NCBI GenBank assembly: GCA_030549205.1
Contig: JAUKTV010000003.1
Coordinates: 1,116,001-1,180,000 of the forward strand
Length of the DNA stretch: 64,000 nucleotides
Reading direction: 5' to 3'
Origin: Apiosordaria backusii
Lineage: Eukaryota > Ascomycota > Sordariomycetes > Sordariales > Lasiosphaeriaceae
The first letter of the stretch is position 1; every line of letters begins with the position of its first letter. Positions 9,970 to 21,312 of the stretch are shown here, one piece after another. Under the pieces are notes generated by a model, which saw only the letters and a program-made list of their open reading frames with translations, did not search any database and was not told the DNA's origin. A program made the position numbers and the translations under genes.

Positions 9970-12900
9970 TGTGGTGAAGTTATTTGACAGTCAGTCAATG
10001 ATGGAGGGGAAGTTCTGGAATCGTGGTCAGCGGCAAGGAAAAGGAAAAAGAAGAGGTTGAAAGTTAATTATATGGCGGCTTTGTTTCCGGATCGACTCAA
10101 ACGAGGGGCACGCAAGTGGGCACCGTTCAAGTCAAAGAAAGGCGAGCCAGGACGGCCGATTGATCATGCAGGAATTCAAGATGCTCTCACCTGGTCGATA
10201 TGTCTGTGCCCCGTGAGCCCAGATGAAACTGCCCGAGGTTGAGATATAATAGATGAAAATAAGGAGAAAACAAGTGAACGTGAGCGTGTCGCAAGCACTG
10301 CTCAGCGAGTTTCCGTCGAAGACAATAAAGATTAACGACTTGGAGAATGAGAACAACCAGTTCTCATGTCATTGACCCTGCACCGGAGGTTCAATTTTGC
10401 CAGAAAATAACAAAACAATTTAGAGAAAAATGGCAGGGACTGTTTTCTCAAGCCGTGGAATTTTGAGTGGATGACTGGTGTGAGTGACCGAATGCGGGCG
10501 GCAGGTGCCTAGCTTGAGCTTGTCAGTGGCCGCTCGTCAAAGTTCCCTATCGCTCTTGACAAAACTCTTCGCCTTCGTTTATTCGACTCTACACTTCAAC
10601 AGCCCAGCGCTGAGGCCAACATGAAACAGTTTGGGGGTGCTAGGACCCAGACTGTCCTAAATCCGGTGGGGCTCAGCCCACTTTGTCCTTGCAGCCGCCG
10701 CCGCCACGGGGGCCAGATGGCATGCGGGAGGCGTCAAGGGCGTCAAGGGCTCTTCGGCTCCGTTGTCAGCCCGGTCCAGTTCGCCGGGATAGAGACCGGG
10801 GATTGTTCAAGTGGACACCAAAAGGTGAGACTAGCCTCCGGACGGCTTGACGATCATTTCGGGAGGGGCCGTTATCAAAGTATGTATGTAAGCCTAGTGT
10901 ATGGCCGACACCCCCGACTCCGAGCGCTCGGCGAACTCATCGTTATCAAACTTCACCGCCATCTGTCTGCCCTCTCTCTGGATGGCCAATAACACGACAC
11001 GTCCAAAAAAGAGCATTTTCTTCTCCCGGGCACGTTCTAGCGGTGAAGAAGATGGCAAATGGGACGAGGTCCTTTTTCTGCATCAAGCCTGCGTCAAGCT
11101 GCATGAGCGGGTCACGACCTGTCGTCCCATGAACCTCGATGTCTCTTTGGCAATCACCAGTTTGGTTTCCGCTGCACTGGTCACTGGACGACATGGGAGC
11201 CAAGCCGATTGCACTCGACGGGTAGGGAGCCCCACTGCATATGGGATATGGTGTATGCATCACAGTTGTCAAACATGACGCGGATCTGAGCATCCATCAT
11301 CGCTGCTTGTTCCCGTCAAAATCTCTGCTGCTCTCTCTCTCTTTTGGGAGTTCTCTGTTTGAGCTGTTTGCTCATTGTGTCCCTCTGTGCGACTGACACC
11401 GACAGACAGAAAAACAGACAGCCAGAAAAGAGGCAATGCCGCAGTACACCATGTACATACAATACAGTGGTGTACATACAATGTCGCTAGCGGCGCATAG
11501 CTGCCCAGCCTGCGACGCATCTGTACCTTGGGCAAAAAGATGATTCGCCATGGCCTGTCGCCTTCTCTGCAGGAAGGGTGCCCCCAGATCGCGTTGCGCG
11601 CATCTGTACAAAACAGCCAAAAAAGAATCCACCATGGCGCGCTGCCGAGTCTCATGACGGGCATATCGTCAATTGCCAATGTCAACGGCCAACTCCACCG
11701 ATTTCGACTGGGTCAGGTGGGCGCGAAAGAGACAAGGCCGAACGCAACCTTGACCCCCATGAGCGCGGGGCATTCGATTTCCCCGCTATCTTGGCCAGAG
11801 GATGAGATGGAAGCCGTCACCCATTGCACCATGTTTCGGGGAACGGCATCAACAGCAGATGAGGCCCCCTTCCTGATGACAGGAGGCTACACTACACAGC
11901 TTGTTAGTGGTTGGTCTTGTCAAGCAAGGTCAGCAAGGCAGGAAGCCGTGCCGGGACATGGTCAGCGGCATCCAACAGTGTAGGTACATATAACAACACC
12001 GCCAGCCGTGGACAGCCAGAAAGAGTTCTTAGGATGCCCGTCTTTAGCCGTTTGGTTTGAACGCTCTTCACGGTTTCATCTTGTGCACATTGTCGAGAGA
12101 ACATGTGCTCGCTGGGTTTGGGTTGTTGACAGGGGAGTCGGCGAGGGGCAAGGAGGGTTTGGGTGTCGGGACTGGGATGGATCACCTCGCCCTAAACCGG
12201 ATTGGATCAACCATCCCTTGCAGCCAGCCAATGGCAGCCATCCCCAGCCATCCCGCGAAGTGCTCTCCAGGTCAAATTGTGGTGTCAAGCGCACGGCTGG
12301 GAGTCGGGACTCCAGCACAAGTTGAGGAGAAGAGGAGGAGGAGAAGCAGTCCCACCTACTACTGACTGCTACATGTGTGACTGGGGCAGGGAGAGAAAGA
12401 GTGTGAGCGCAATTGTTGCGGCTGCTTAGCGCGGGGCATTTCCCTCTTCTTCAGTCAAAAGTCAACAAGATCAGAAGAAGAAACAGAGCAAGGCGGGCAT
12501 CGCAGAATATCGCCGTGGCTGCTCTCCGATTTGTCCTGCGGCAATCCGGTACATCGAGGTACACTCGGCCGTGCATGAATACCTCTTTTGTACGGCCACG
12601 GAACCGCACTCTCCCTCCCGGTTCTCTTTTGCCTGCTCTGCTTTCTGTTTGACCACCTGCGCGCCCACCACTCATCCTGTCCGCACCTGTTGAGGCGGGG
12701 GCCATATTCAACAAGACGGTATCGCACTGCATCAGCGGTGTGGTGGCACAACGCGACGCGGCCTCGACAATACGCCAATCCCTATCCCGCCGTCGTGTAC
12801 CTCTGAGATCCGGCCGGGCGATTGGCTCTTCGAGGCGACGAATACTTTTTCAGCAGGGAGAAAAAAACTGTCTTCGGAAAGGGGCTGCCCTTGGAACGGC

Positions 12901-13068
12901 GGTCGACTTTTGTTGTGGCAACACACTCGACGCGAATTGCGATAATCATCTTGTTTTCATGCGGCAACGCCGACTCGATTCACATCGTAGCCTTGAACCG
13001 GCCGAGACTGCACCACATGTGTTTGACAACTGTCGGTTGACACACCGTCAGCTTCATCAACTTTCACC
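9970..13068. other. 3.1-kb upstream region of the giant-protein gene
   Basis: Contains the DUF7053 promoter and a long region ahead of the giant gene. Frames up to 150 codons exist on both strands but none resembles a protein family. A 12-bp direct repeat TGTACATACAAT occurs at 11452-11463 and 11471-11482. No gene is supported; the length suggests a long promoter or spliced 5' leader. Confidence 0.5.
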
Positions 13069-16000
13069 ATGGCCGCGATTCAAGCTTTACCACCCCGCGA
13101 TAACTGGGCGAACGATGTTAGACGAGAAGCAACCAAGATCATCTACTCAATCAACGGGCTTACATGGGACGGAAACGACGAGCGCCACCATGATTCAGAT
13201 GTGGTAGAGGCCAGGCTAGCCTTCATTGCGCGGAGTTGGATTGCGCTTTGCGCAGGCCTCAAGGTACGGGAACCAAACGGGTCTTTCTGCGCACCTGTTT
13301 CTTTTTCCATCAATCGACGAATGTCTTCGACCAAACACAACAAGCATCTCATGGGTTACTTGATAGGTTTGGTCCTTCTCAGCAACTAACAGATAATGGC
13401 TATGTAGGACCCACAGACCTTTGACCCCAATTCACCGAGATTCGACAAAGCTCTCAGAATCCCAAGCATCACCCCTAGGCAAAACATCGCCGACGACACC
13501 GACGTCCTGGAATGGGAAGTCCAAGACCTGACAGGAAGTGACGCATGTGCGCGAAGTCGCCATCTCTTAGACGACCCTTTGCTGACAGACAGTTTTGCGA
13601 CTGGGCCCAACCCCAAAAGAAGATGTCGCCAGGATGATGTTTTTGCTGATCCGACCAGAAGTTATCACATCGATCTAGAGACAAGCGAAGGTTTCCGACA
13701 GGCCGCGAAGAAGAACAACAAGAAAAAGGGAGGAGCGGCGAAACCCAACAATATCAGCAACAACAATATTAGCAACGGCAATTCTGACGACGGCGACAAG
13801 AAAGAGGCTGGAGGAGGCGATTCTGGCGCCAATGGTGATAGCAGCGGAGGCGCTGGTGATGCCCCTAATGGAGACGGTGCCGGTGGAGACGGCAGGAAAG
13901 ACGGGGATAGGAGGGAGGAGGAAAAGAAGGAGGAGGAGAAGGAAGAAGAGAAGACCGAAGAAGCTCCGCCGCCTGCTGAGGATGATTATGCTGCCACCAG
14001 CTCCAAGAAGAAGAAGAAAAAGGGCGCTGTTGCGGAACCCGACCCTCCGGCAGTGGATGATCCGAAAAAGTCTGCCGATTCTGGGTTGGCTTCCGCCTCA
14101 TCAGGGCCTACATTTGATTCCTTCTCGAACATCAAGCTGAATGGAAACCGGGATCCCCCTCCAAAGGAAGAACCTAAGCCGCCGCAAAAGAGCAGCGGCT
14201 TTGGTGGTTGGGGTGGCTTGGGATGGGGTGGACTGGGTCTGAAATCGAAGGTTGTCGACAGCCCGTGGAATCAGGTCAAGTCCAAGATCGGAGTAGGATT
14301 TTCTTTTGGAGACGGATCTGGTTCCGAGGAACATATTCACACTCCAAGATCAAGCAGCAGACCGCTCGAGAAACATGTCGAGAAACCTGTCGAGAAGCCC
14401 GTCGAGAAGCCAGTCGAGAAGCCAGTCGAGAAGCCGGTCGAGCCAGAACAAATTATTGATGATCCACCGACAGACGACTGGTCTAGCCCTGCGCCCGTGT
14501 CAACAACCAAGAAAAAGAAGAGGGATCTTCTTGCCGAAGAGACCAAGGTAGAACCAAGCCCTAAACCAGGCACGAATGACGCATGGGACTTCTGGGGCGC
14601 GAGTAAGAACAAGAAGAAGCCCCATCCTGATCCCGAACCAGAACCCGAGCCGGCGCCAGAGCCCCCCAAGGAGCCGGAGCCGGAGCCGGAGCCGGAGCCA
14701 ATGAAGAGCACGGAGGCAGATGACCCCTGGTCCTGGGGAGCTGCTCCCACGAAGGGTAAGAAGAAGAAAGGTAAGACCGGCATTGCTGATGAGCCGCCAA
14801 AGGAACCGGATCCGCCCCGTGAACCAACACCCGAACCCGAACCGGCCCCTGAACCAGCATCGGAGCCACCCAAGCCTTTTGAAGAGGACAACCCATGGGC
14901 AGCCATTCCTACGACATCAAAGAAGAAGAAGAAGAAGGGGAAGAATGCCGTGCTAGAGCCGGAACCGGAGCCGGAGCCCGTCAGAGAGCCAGAGCCGGAA
15001 CCGGAGCCGGAGCCCACCCCTGAAGCTATCCCTGAACCCGAGCCAGAGCCAGAGAAGGAAGTGGAGGATGCCTGGGGCTGGGGGAGTTCGTCTAAAAAGA
15101 TTAAATCGAAGAAAGGGAAGAAGGTCGAGCCTGAGCCAGAACCGGAGCCACCCGAGGACCCAGAACCAGAACCAGAGCCTGAGCCTGTTCCAGAGCCTGA
15201 AAAGAAGCAAGACGACGACTTGTGGGGCTATAATGTCACAACGGCTAAAGGCAAGAAGAAGAAGGGCAAGAACAAGGATCCGGAGCCGGAGCCTGCTAGA
15301 GTCCCCGAACCCGAACCCGTGCCCGATCCTACCCCGGAGCCTGTGCCAGAGCCTCCTAAGAAAGAGGAAGATGATCCGTGGGGTTTTACAGCCACATCCT
15401 CCAAGAAGAAGAAGAAGGACAAGGGAAAGAGAGCTGCTGAACCAGAACCAGAGCCTGTGAAGGAACCGGAACCCGAGCCAGAGCCTGAACCTGAACCTGA
15501 ACCTGAACCGGAGCCTGAATCTGAGCATGAGGAGGAGGAGCCAAGTCTCTGGAGCTTTGGGTTTTCTTCCAAGAAGAAGAAAGGCAAAAAGGAACCGGAG
15601 CCTGAGCCTGAACCGGCCAAGGAGCCCGAGCCCGAACCAGAGCCCGAGCCCGAAGCAGAACCTGAACCCGAGCCGGAACCTCCAAAGAAGAAAGAAGCGG
15701 AGGACCCATGGGGTCTGGGCACATCTTCAAAGAAGAAAAAAAAGGACAAGGGCAAGAAAGCTGCCGAACCCGAGCCTGAACCCGAGCCGGCCAAGAAGTC
15801 GGAAGACAAGAAGAAAAGGAAGGGTAAAAAGGTGGCGGACCCAGAACCAGAGCCTGAGCCTGAGCCCGAGGTTGTCCCCGAGCCAGAACCGGAGCCGGAA
15901 AATGATGACGACGATGCTTTCTGGGGCTCTCTGAGTGGTAATAGGATATCCCATCACGAGGGTTCAAGCGCCAAGGACCTCCTTGACTTGGACAACAAGA

Positions 16001-19000
16001 GCAGCAGTCACGTCGAGGCCAACCCCCGGGCATCCACCGAGAGCAGTGGCGGCTTCTTTGGCTGGTTCTCCGGCAAGAATAAGAAGAAGCCTGGGGAGTC
16101 TGATGCCTCGATCAAGCCGGAGCCCACACCAGAAGAGATTGAGAGGGCTGCCGCCGAGGAGGAAAGGCGCAAGGCCGAGGAGGCCGAGGAACAGGCACGC
16201 AGAGAGGCCGAAGAGGAGCTCGCCAGAGAGGAGGAGGAGGAGCTAGCTGCTCTTAGAGTTAAGAAGAACAAAAAGAAAAAGAAGGTGCTCCCAAGAGCTG
16301 AGCAAGAGCGGATGGATGAGCTCGAGGCGAATGTCAACAGGCGAGCACTGGAGAAGGAGGCGCGTGAGGCCGAAGAAGCAGATCGGGAACGGGAACGTCA
16401 GGAGGAAGCCGACCGCGATGCCAAGGAAGCTGAAGAAAAGGCCAAGCTAGAGGCCGAGGAAGCTGCTGAGCGGGAGCGCGAAGAAGAACGTGAACGACTG
16501 GAGGCTGAGGCAGCAGAAGCCGAGGCAGCGGCGGCCGCCGAAGCAGAAGCGGCAGAAGCAGAAGCAGCCGAAGCAGAAGCAGCAGCAGAACTGGCGCGAG
16601 CAGAAGCTGCCGCAGCTGCAGAGGCAGAGGCAGCATCTTCTAAAAAGTCCAAGAAGGGCGATAAGAAGAGTAAGAGCAAATCAAAGGAGAAGGAACGGGA
16701 ACGGGAGGAAGAGGAAGAAAGAGAGCGGGAAAGGGAACGAGAGAGGGAGAAGGAGAAGGAGAGGGGGAGAGAGAGGGAGAGGGAAAAAGAAAAGGAGAGG
16801 GATAAAAAGAGAGACAAGGACAAGGATAAGAAGAAGGATAAGAAGAAGGGCAAGGAAAAGGAGAAGGAAAGGGAGCGAGAGAAGGAAAAGGAGAGGGAGA
16901 GGGAAAAGGAGAAGGAAGAGGATGATGAGGCCAACTATCTCACTGCCGAAGACGACGATGATCTTTTCAAAGACCTGAATGATGCCGACATTACAGCAGA
17001 GCAACTCGAAGAGCTTCTAGATGACGGACCCTCGAGCCAGGGAGTCAAACAGAAAGATTCGGTCGAGCCATTTGAAACGACAGAATCGAGGGATGCGTCA
17101 GCCGACGACCCCTTCAGTTTCTGGGGGGCTGCGAAGAAGTCAATCTCGAAAAGCCAAAAGACGAGTTCCCTCTTGCCTCAGGCACTGGACAGCCCGCCGC
17201 AACCACCAGAGCCGGATATTCATACAGGTAGCAACCATGCTGAGTCATCGTCCAAGATTCTGTCAGCTTTGGGTGCTATTGGCGGTAAATCGGTGTGGCA
17301 CACCGAGCTCGGAACCTCGCCGTCCCCCGACTTGGCCAAGCCGACGAAATCCAGAAGCAACAAGATCGCCGATCGCATGCGCGCTTTTGAAGTTGTCGAT
17401 GACGACAAGGATCTCTCCGGTGTTGACCACGACAGCGACGACAAGGGCAAGAAGAACGACAGGGACGACATCTACCACGAGGAGAACGACAGTCGCGACA
17501 ACCACAGGGGCGGAGCCTGGGGCCACTACGGCGGTTACGAGCAGTACGAACCCTACGAGTACGAAGCGCCAGTCGACGACATCCCTCCCCGAACCGTGCC
17601 GCCACCTCCCGCTCCAGTTGAAGTTGTGCCGCCCAAGGAGGAGAGGAGGAAGAAGAAAAGCAAGGACAAGAAGGGCAAGGAGAAGGACAAGTCTAGAAAC
17701 TCGGAGCCTGCCATCATCGACGTCGAAGCCTTTGCACCCCCTCCACCTCCACCTCCACCTCCCCCTGCGCCGCCTTCCCCCCCGCCAGCAGCTGCTCCTT
17801 ACCTTCCGCGCTCGACCCACACCGGCTTTCCCGGCGGCTTCCCGCTTGACGACGAAGACCCCCACGACGACCATCCCCGCAGGCACAATATTATGGATCT
17901 AGGAGACGATGATGAGATCGTCGACATTATCGACATGGCGCCGGAAAAGAAGAGCAGCAAACGGTCGAGAAGGGCTGCCAGCTCCCCTGAGGTCGTCGAT
18001 GATGACATCCATCCACCGCCTCCTCCTCCCGTTCCAGTACCTCCCCCTGCTGTCCCTGATCCGCCGCCGCCACCCCCCATGTCGCCCATGTCCCCTCCGA
18101 TGCCGCGCTCCGTCAAAAAGGAGCGGCCCAAAATCAACCGCGACGGCGCATCCTGGAATATGTGGTCAGCTACCGCTCCTCCGCCCCAGGAAGATAGTCC
18201 TAAGAAGCCATCGTCAAGAAGCAAGGACAAAGAGAGGGAAAGAGAATCCAGCTCCAGAAAGAAGACGTCTTCTGCTGCCAAAGCCGAGAAAACGTCATCC
18301 AGGGATTCAGGATCGGATGACAAGCCTGAAAAGATGGACAGGGTGCGCTCCAAAGACAATCCGCCAAATCGATTCCCCAGCGTTTTCGCCAGCACCCCCC
18401 CTATTTCTCGAAACGTTTCAACCCGTGAGAAACGACACACATCAAGCAGCAAGCCAAGCTCACGCCGGCAGTCTGTGGAGATGTCTGATGCAATCATGAG
18501 CCCGCCGCCCGAGGAGATGTCGTCCAAGGCGGCCAAGATCCTCGGTGTTGGTGCCGCCGGTCTTGCTGCTGGCGTGGGCCTCGGTGGTTCGAGGTCTGGT
18601 GGTAGACACAGTAGAAAAGGTGAGGATTCACACTATGCTTGGAATATCAGTCACTTTACTAACATTGACTCAGCAGTCGATGAAGAGGACGACATTGTCA
18701 TGGTCGATCCCACACCCCCCAGCCCAGACAAGGCAGAACGGCGTCGAGCGAGAGTGAGTTGGACAACCCCGGTGTCGAACCCCCCCGGATGGAATACTGA
18801 CCACGGGCCGCAACAGCAATACCCTCGCCCAGAGGATGATATTGTTATGGTCGATGCCGGGGATGTGACCCCGACTCGACCTCCTCTCAAGCGCTCAGCT
18901 TCGAGTGCGAACAAGAAATCCGGCTTCTCTTCTCTTTTTGGCGGTGTTTTGAAACCAAACAAGTCGGATCCTCGCATGGATCCACGCTCAACAGAACCCC

Positions 19001-20139
19001 GTCTGGATTCGCGCCCGGAGCCGCGTCGGCGTAGCACTGCTTTTGCAACGACAGACGAGGAAACTGGAAGACGGGTCGAAGAAGATGAAGCCGAACGGGA
19101 GGCTCGCCGTGCTGCCCGTCGCGCTGCCCGCCGAGCCGAAAAGGAGGCCGCAGAAAGGGGTGCAGACGATCAAGCAGCTGAAGAAGCCCGCCGGGCCAAG
19201 GACGAAGAACGGCGTCGGCGACGCAAGAGACAAGAAGAAGAAGACGAGGCCCGCAGGCGGGAAGAAAAGGAGGCCCGTCGCGCTGAGAGGCGTGCTCAAC
19301 GTGCTCGTGAAGAAGCCGACAGGCGATATGCGGAGCAGCCAGATCCTGAGAGAGCCGAGCGTCGCAGGCAACGAGCAGAAAGGGAGGCTGCCGAAGCCGA
19401 TGCTCAGGCCCGTCGGGCAGCAAGGCACCACGAGCGGCGGCGCAGTCACCACCCAGAAGAGCCAGCTCGTGAGGATGTCGACGAAGAACGGCACCACCGC
19501 CGCCACCGCAGCCACCAACCCGAAGAATATGCCCCACGGGATCAAGAGGGAGAAGAGCGACGTCGTCGCCGTGATGCAAGACGGGCCGCGCAAGAGGCCC
19601 AACCAAGAGAGGAGCGTCACCATGCGCATGGGCGACATAGGTCCGAACCTCCAGCCGAAAATCTGGTGTACCCTAATCAGCACCAGCACGCGAGGGAAAA
19701 TACGGGCGGCTCGTGGCCGCACTCAGGCACGTCATCTTGGGTGAAGGAACATTCCGATGCGCCGCCACCCCCAGAAGATGAGGAAGAAGAGCAGCCCCTC
19801 CCTGTGGAGGAGGTGATTGATGAGGAGGAGGCGCGCCGCGAAGCACGCAGGGCCAGGCGTCGGTCAAGGTATGCCGAGGCGGCTGCTGCTGAAAATGGCG
19901 GCATGACTCCTGAAGACCTTGACGAGGAGCGGCGAAGAAGAAAGCGCCGTGAGGAAAGAGAGAGGGAGAAAGAGAGAGAGCGTGCTGAGCGCGATCATCG
20001 ATATCCCCCTGAGCGGGAATACCAAAGGGGCTCAGACGGGAGTGGCGGCGATATGCGCCGTGATCCTCGACGTAGCTCAACATTCGATGCTGCTACACCA
20101 AGGAGCTCGTGGTGGAAGAGACTTGCTGGAAAGAACTGA
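13069..20139 (+). CDS. Giant low-complexity W/poly-K/(EP)n repeat protein, function unknown
   Basis: Not recognised. Exon 1 13069-13263; intron 13264-13407 (gtacgg...tgtag); exon 2 13408-20139. About 2,308 aa if the in-frame candidate intron 18620-18676 is retained, 2,289 aa if removed. N-terminal about 170 residues look folded (with WEVQDLTG). Then an acidic/Asn-Gly region; about ten units of aspartate-rich W-G core, poly-Lys and (EP)n (nt 14,470-15,940); an E/R/A coiled-coil-like region (16,130-17,000) with KEKERERE runs; proline-rich segments (17,730, 18,020); two DDIVMVD motifs; a second R/E/A helix region (19,080-19,700); and a C-terminus ending SSWWKRLAGKN. No membrane segment apart from a weak Ala/Gly patch near 18,550. 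Likely a nuclear or cytoplasmic scaffold, but that is inference from composition only. Confidence 0.8.
14470..15940 (+). repeat. Protein-level tandem repeats: acidic-W-G / poly-K / (EP)n
   Basis: About ten imperfect units of 35-60 residues inside the giant protein. Each has an acidic lead (DD, EED), an aromatic core (for example DPWGF, DLWGY, SLWSFG, AWGWG), a lysine block (KKKKKGKK) and an (EP)n tract. Glu and Pro codons vary (gag/gaa; ccg/cca/cct/ccc), so the repeat is kept at protein level and is not a simple DNA microsatellite. Confidence 0.85.
18620..18676 (+). other. Candidate 57-nt in-frame intron in the giant gene
   Basis: Donor GTGAGG at 18620, branch-like TTACTAACA near 18657-18665 and acceptor CAG ending 18676 (an alternative AG ends at 18673). 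Length 57 = 3 x 19 with no stop codon, so both retained and spliced forms keep the frame. Splicing joins SRK to VDEEDD. Confidence 0.65.
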
Positions 20140-20979
20140 ATGGTGTATGAGGGCGATGAGAGATGATGGCTGATGATGATCTTTTGAGACGATATGAAAG
20201 TATTGAGTACGATATTTTGGATGGGTTGCATAAGGCGGTTGTTTGGATTGAAGGAGTATTTCATTGTTTGGTTATGTTTTGGTTTATGCCTTCGTTGTCA
20301 TTTGCTTTTTGTCTTGATTATGCAAATATTCCCCTTGTATTCGTTCGTTTATTCATTCATGGAAGTGGCGCTCGGTTTTGGACATCAGCATATGGCATCC
20401 TGGTCTGAGTTGGGCTCGTTCAGGCTTGGGGTTTATCAATAGTCGACCGTGTGTACCTCTTGTGTAGTATCATTCAGCATCTGTTTGGCTTCACATCATT
20501 CCTGTTTGACTTGTGTGTTAGGCTACTTCTTCTACTCAATCGTACATGTTGCATTTCAGTGTGACATTGCCTTCTCACCATGACTGTGGCCCTCACGTCA
20601 GGGATATCAATAGAGATTTTGTTCGACCGGTAGAACCATAGTTGATTCAGTTCAGGTCAGAAAACGTCGTGTCTGAATCTCAAGATTCTGGACTGTTCAC
20701 CTGTGGTTTGTCATTAGACAGCAATAGTTTTTTCCCACCAGGACAGACCACTATGGTTCGGTAGGACCACTCCGCGTTATGTTTGGCAAGAGAAACCAGG
20801 CAGGGCATACCCGCTCTCATGGGCCTGTGTGTTGACAACTGGATGGCGTCCGTCCGTTTATGCCAATGCCACCACCCGGTTGCTCTTGCCTTGCCCCAAA
20901 CCTAGGTACGTCAGCCAAACAACTGGCCCCGAAAGCAACAACAACACAATGGTACAGTTGCCTGTGGTGTAATGTGTAA
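20140..20979. other. Intergenic region downstream of the giant gene
   Basis: Holds the 3' region of the giant gene, T-rich between about 20,200 and 20,400. No coding frame of substance and no repeat noticed up to the tRNA at 20,980. Confidence 0.6.
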
Positions 20980-21051
20980 GCCTGAGTGGAGTAGTAGTTA
21001 ACTCGTCGCCCTTCCAAGGCGGAAACTCGGGTGCAAATCCCGGCTCTGGCA
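20980..21051 (+). tRNA. tRNA-Gly (anticodon UCC), somewhat diverged
   Basis: A full cloverleaf can be drawn in 72 nt without an intron. Acceptor stem GCCTGAG/CTCTGGC pairs in six of seven positions (T-T at 4-69); D stem GAG/CTC with a 10-nt loop; anticodon stem TCGCC/GGCGG with loop CTTCCAA giving anticodon TCC; variable loop AAAC; T stem TCGGG/CCCGG with loop TGCAAAT; discriminator A. CCA is not encoded, as expected in eukaryotes. Oddities: TGC replaces the usual TTC in the T loop (B box), the T-T mismatch, and A11-T24 in the D stem. It could be a functional minor copy or a decaying one. Confidence 0.7.
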
Positions 21052-21054
21052 CTC

Positions 21055-21070
21055 TTTTCTTTTTTCTTTT
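21055..21070 (+). terminator. RNA polymerase III T-run after the tRNA
   Basis: TTTT begins at 21055, four bases past the tRNA discriminator base, followed by further T-runs to 21070. This is the normal position for Pol III termination. Confidence 0.65.
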
Positions 21071-21312
21071 CTTCTTTTCCCCCCCATATTCTCTGGTTCC
21101 TTTCTCCAGTACCACGATATTTTGTTATCACAGACAATGACACCTTATTTCTTTTTAAATGTCTATGGTCTTGGTCTCGTCCTTCGACTCTAATTATGAT
21201 TAACGCTTTTATTTCCGAGCTGGCCCCTCGGTGCTTCGATATGACCAACATGCTGCCATGCTTCCAGCGTCTGCAGCTACCCATGTGTAGGTACACCTGC
21301 GGAAACTGATCT

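Noticed and set aside
14337..17886. Several long antisense open frames (100 to 245 codons) opposite the giant gene
   Set aside because: They are Ser/Gly/Leu/Phe runs produced by the complement of the Glu/Pro/Lys/Arg repeats and have no independent coding signal.
20980..21312. SINE interpretation of the tRNA-like sequence
   Set aside because: No tRNA-unrelated body, tail or flanking duplication was seen after the T-run, so a stand-alone tRNA is the simpler reading.
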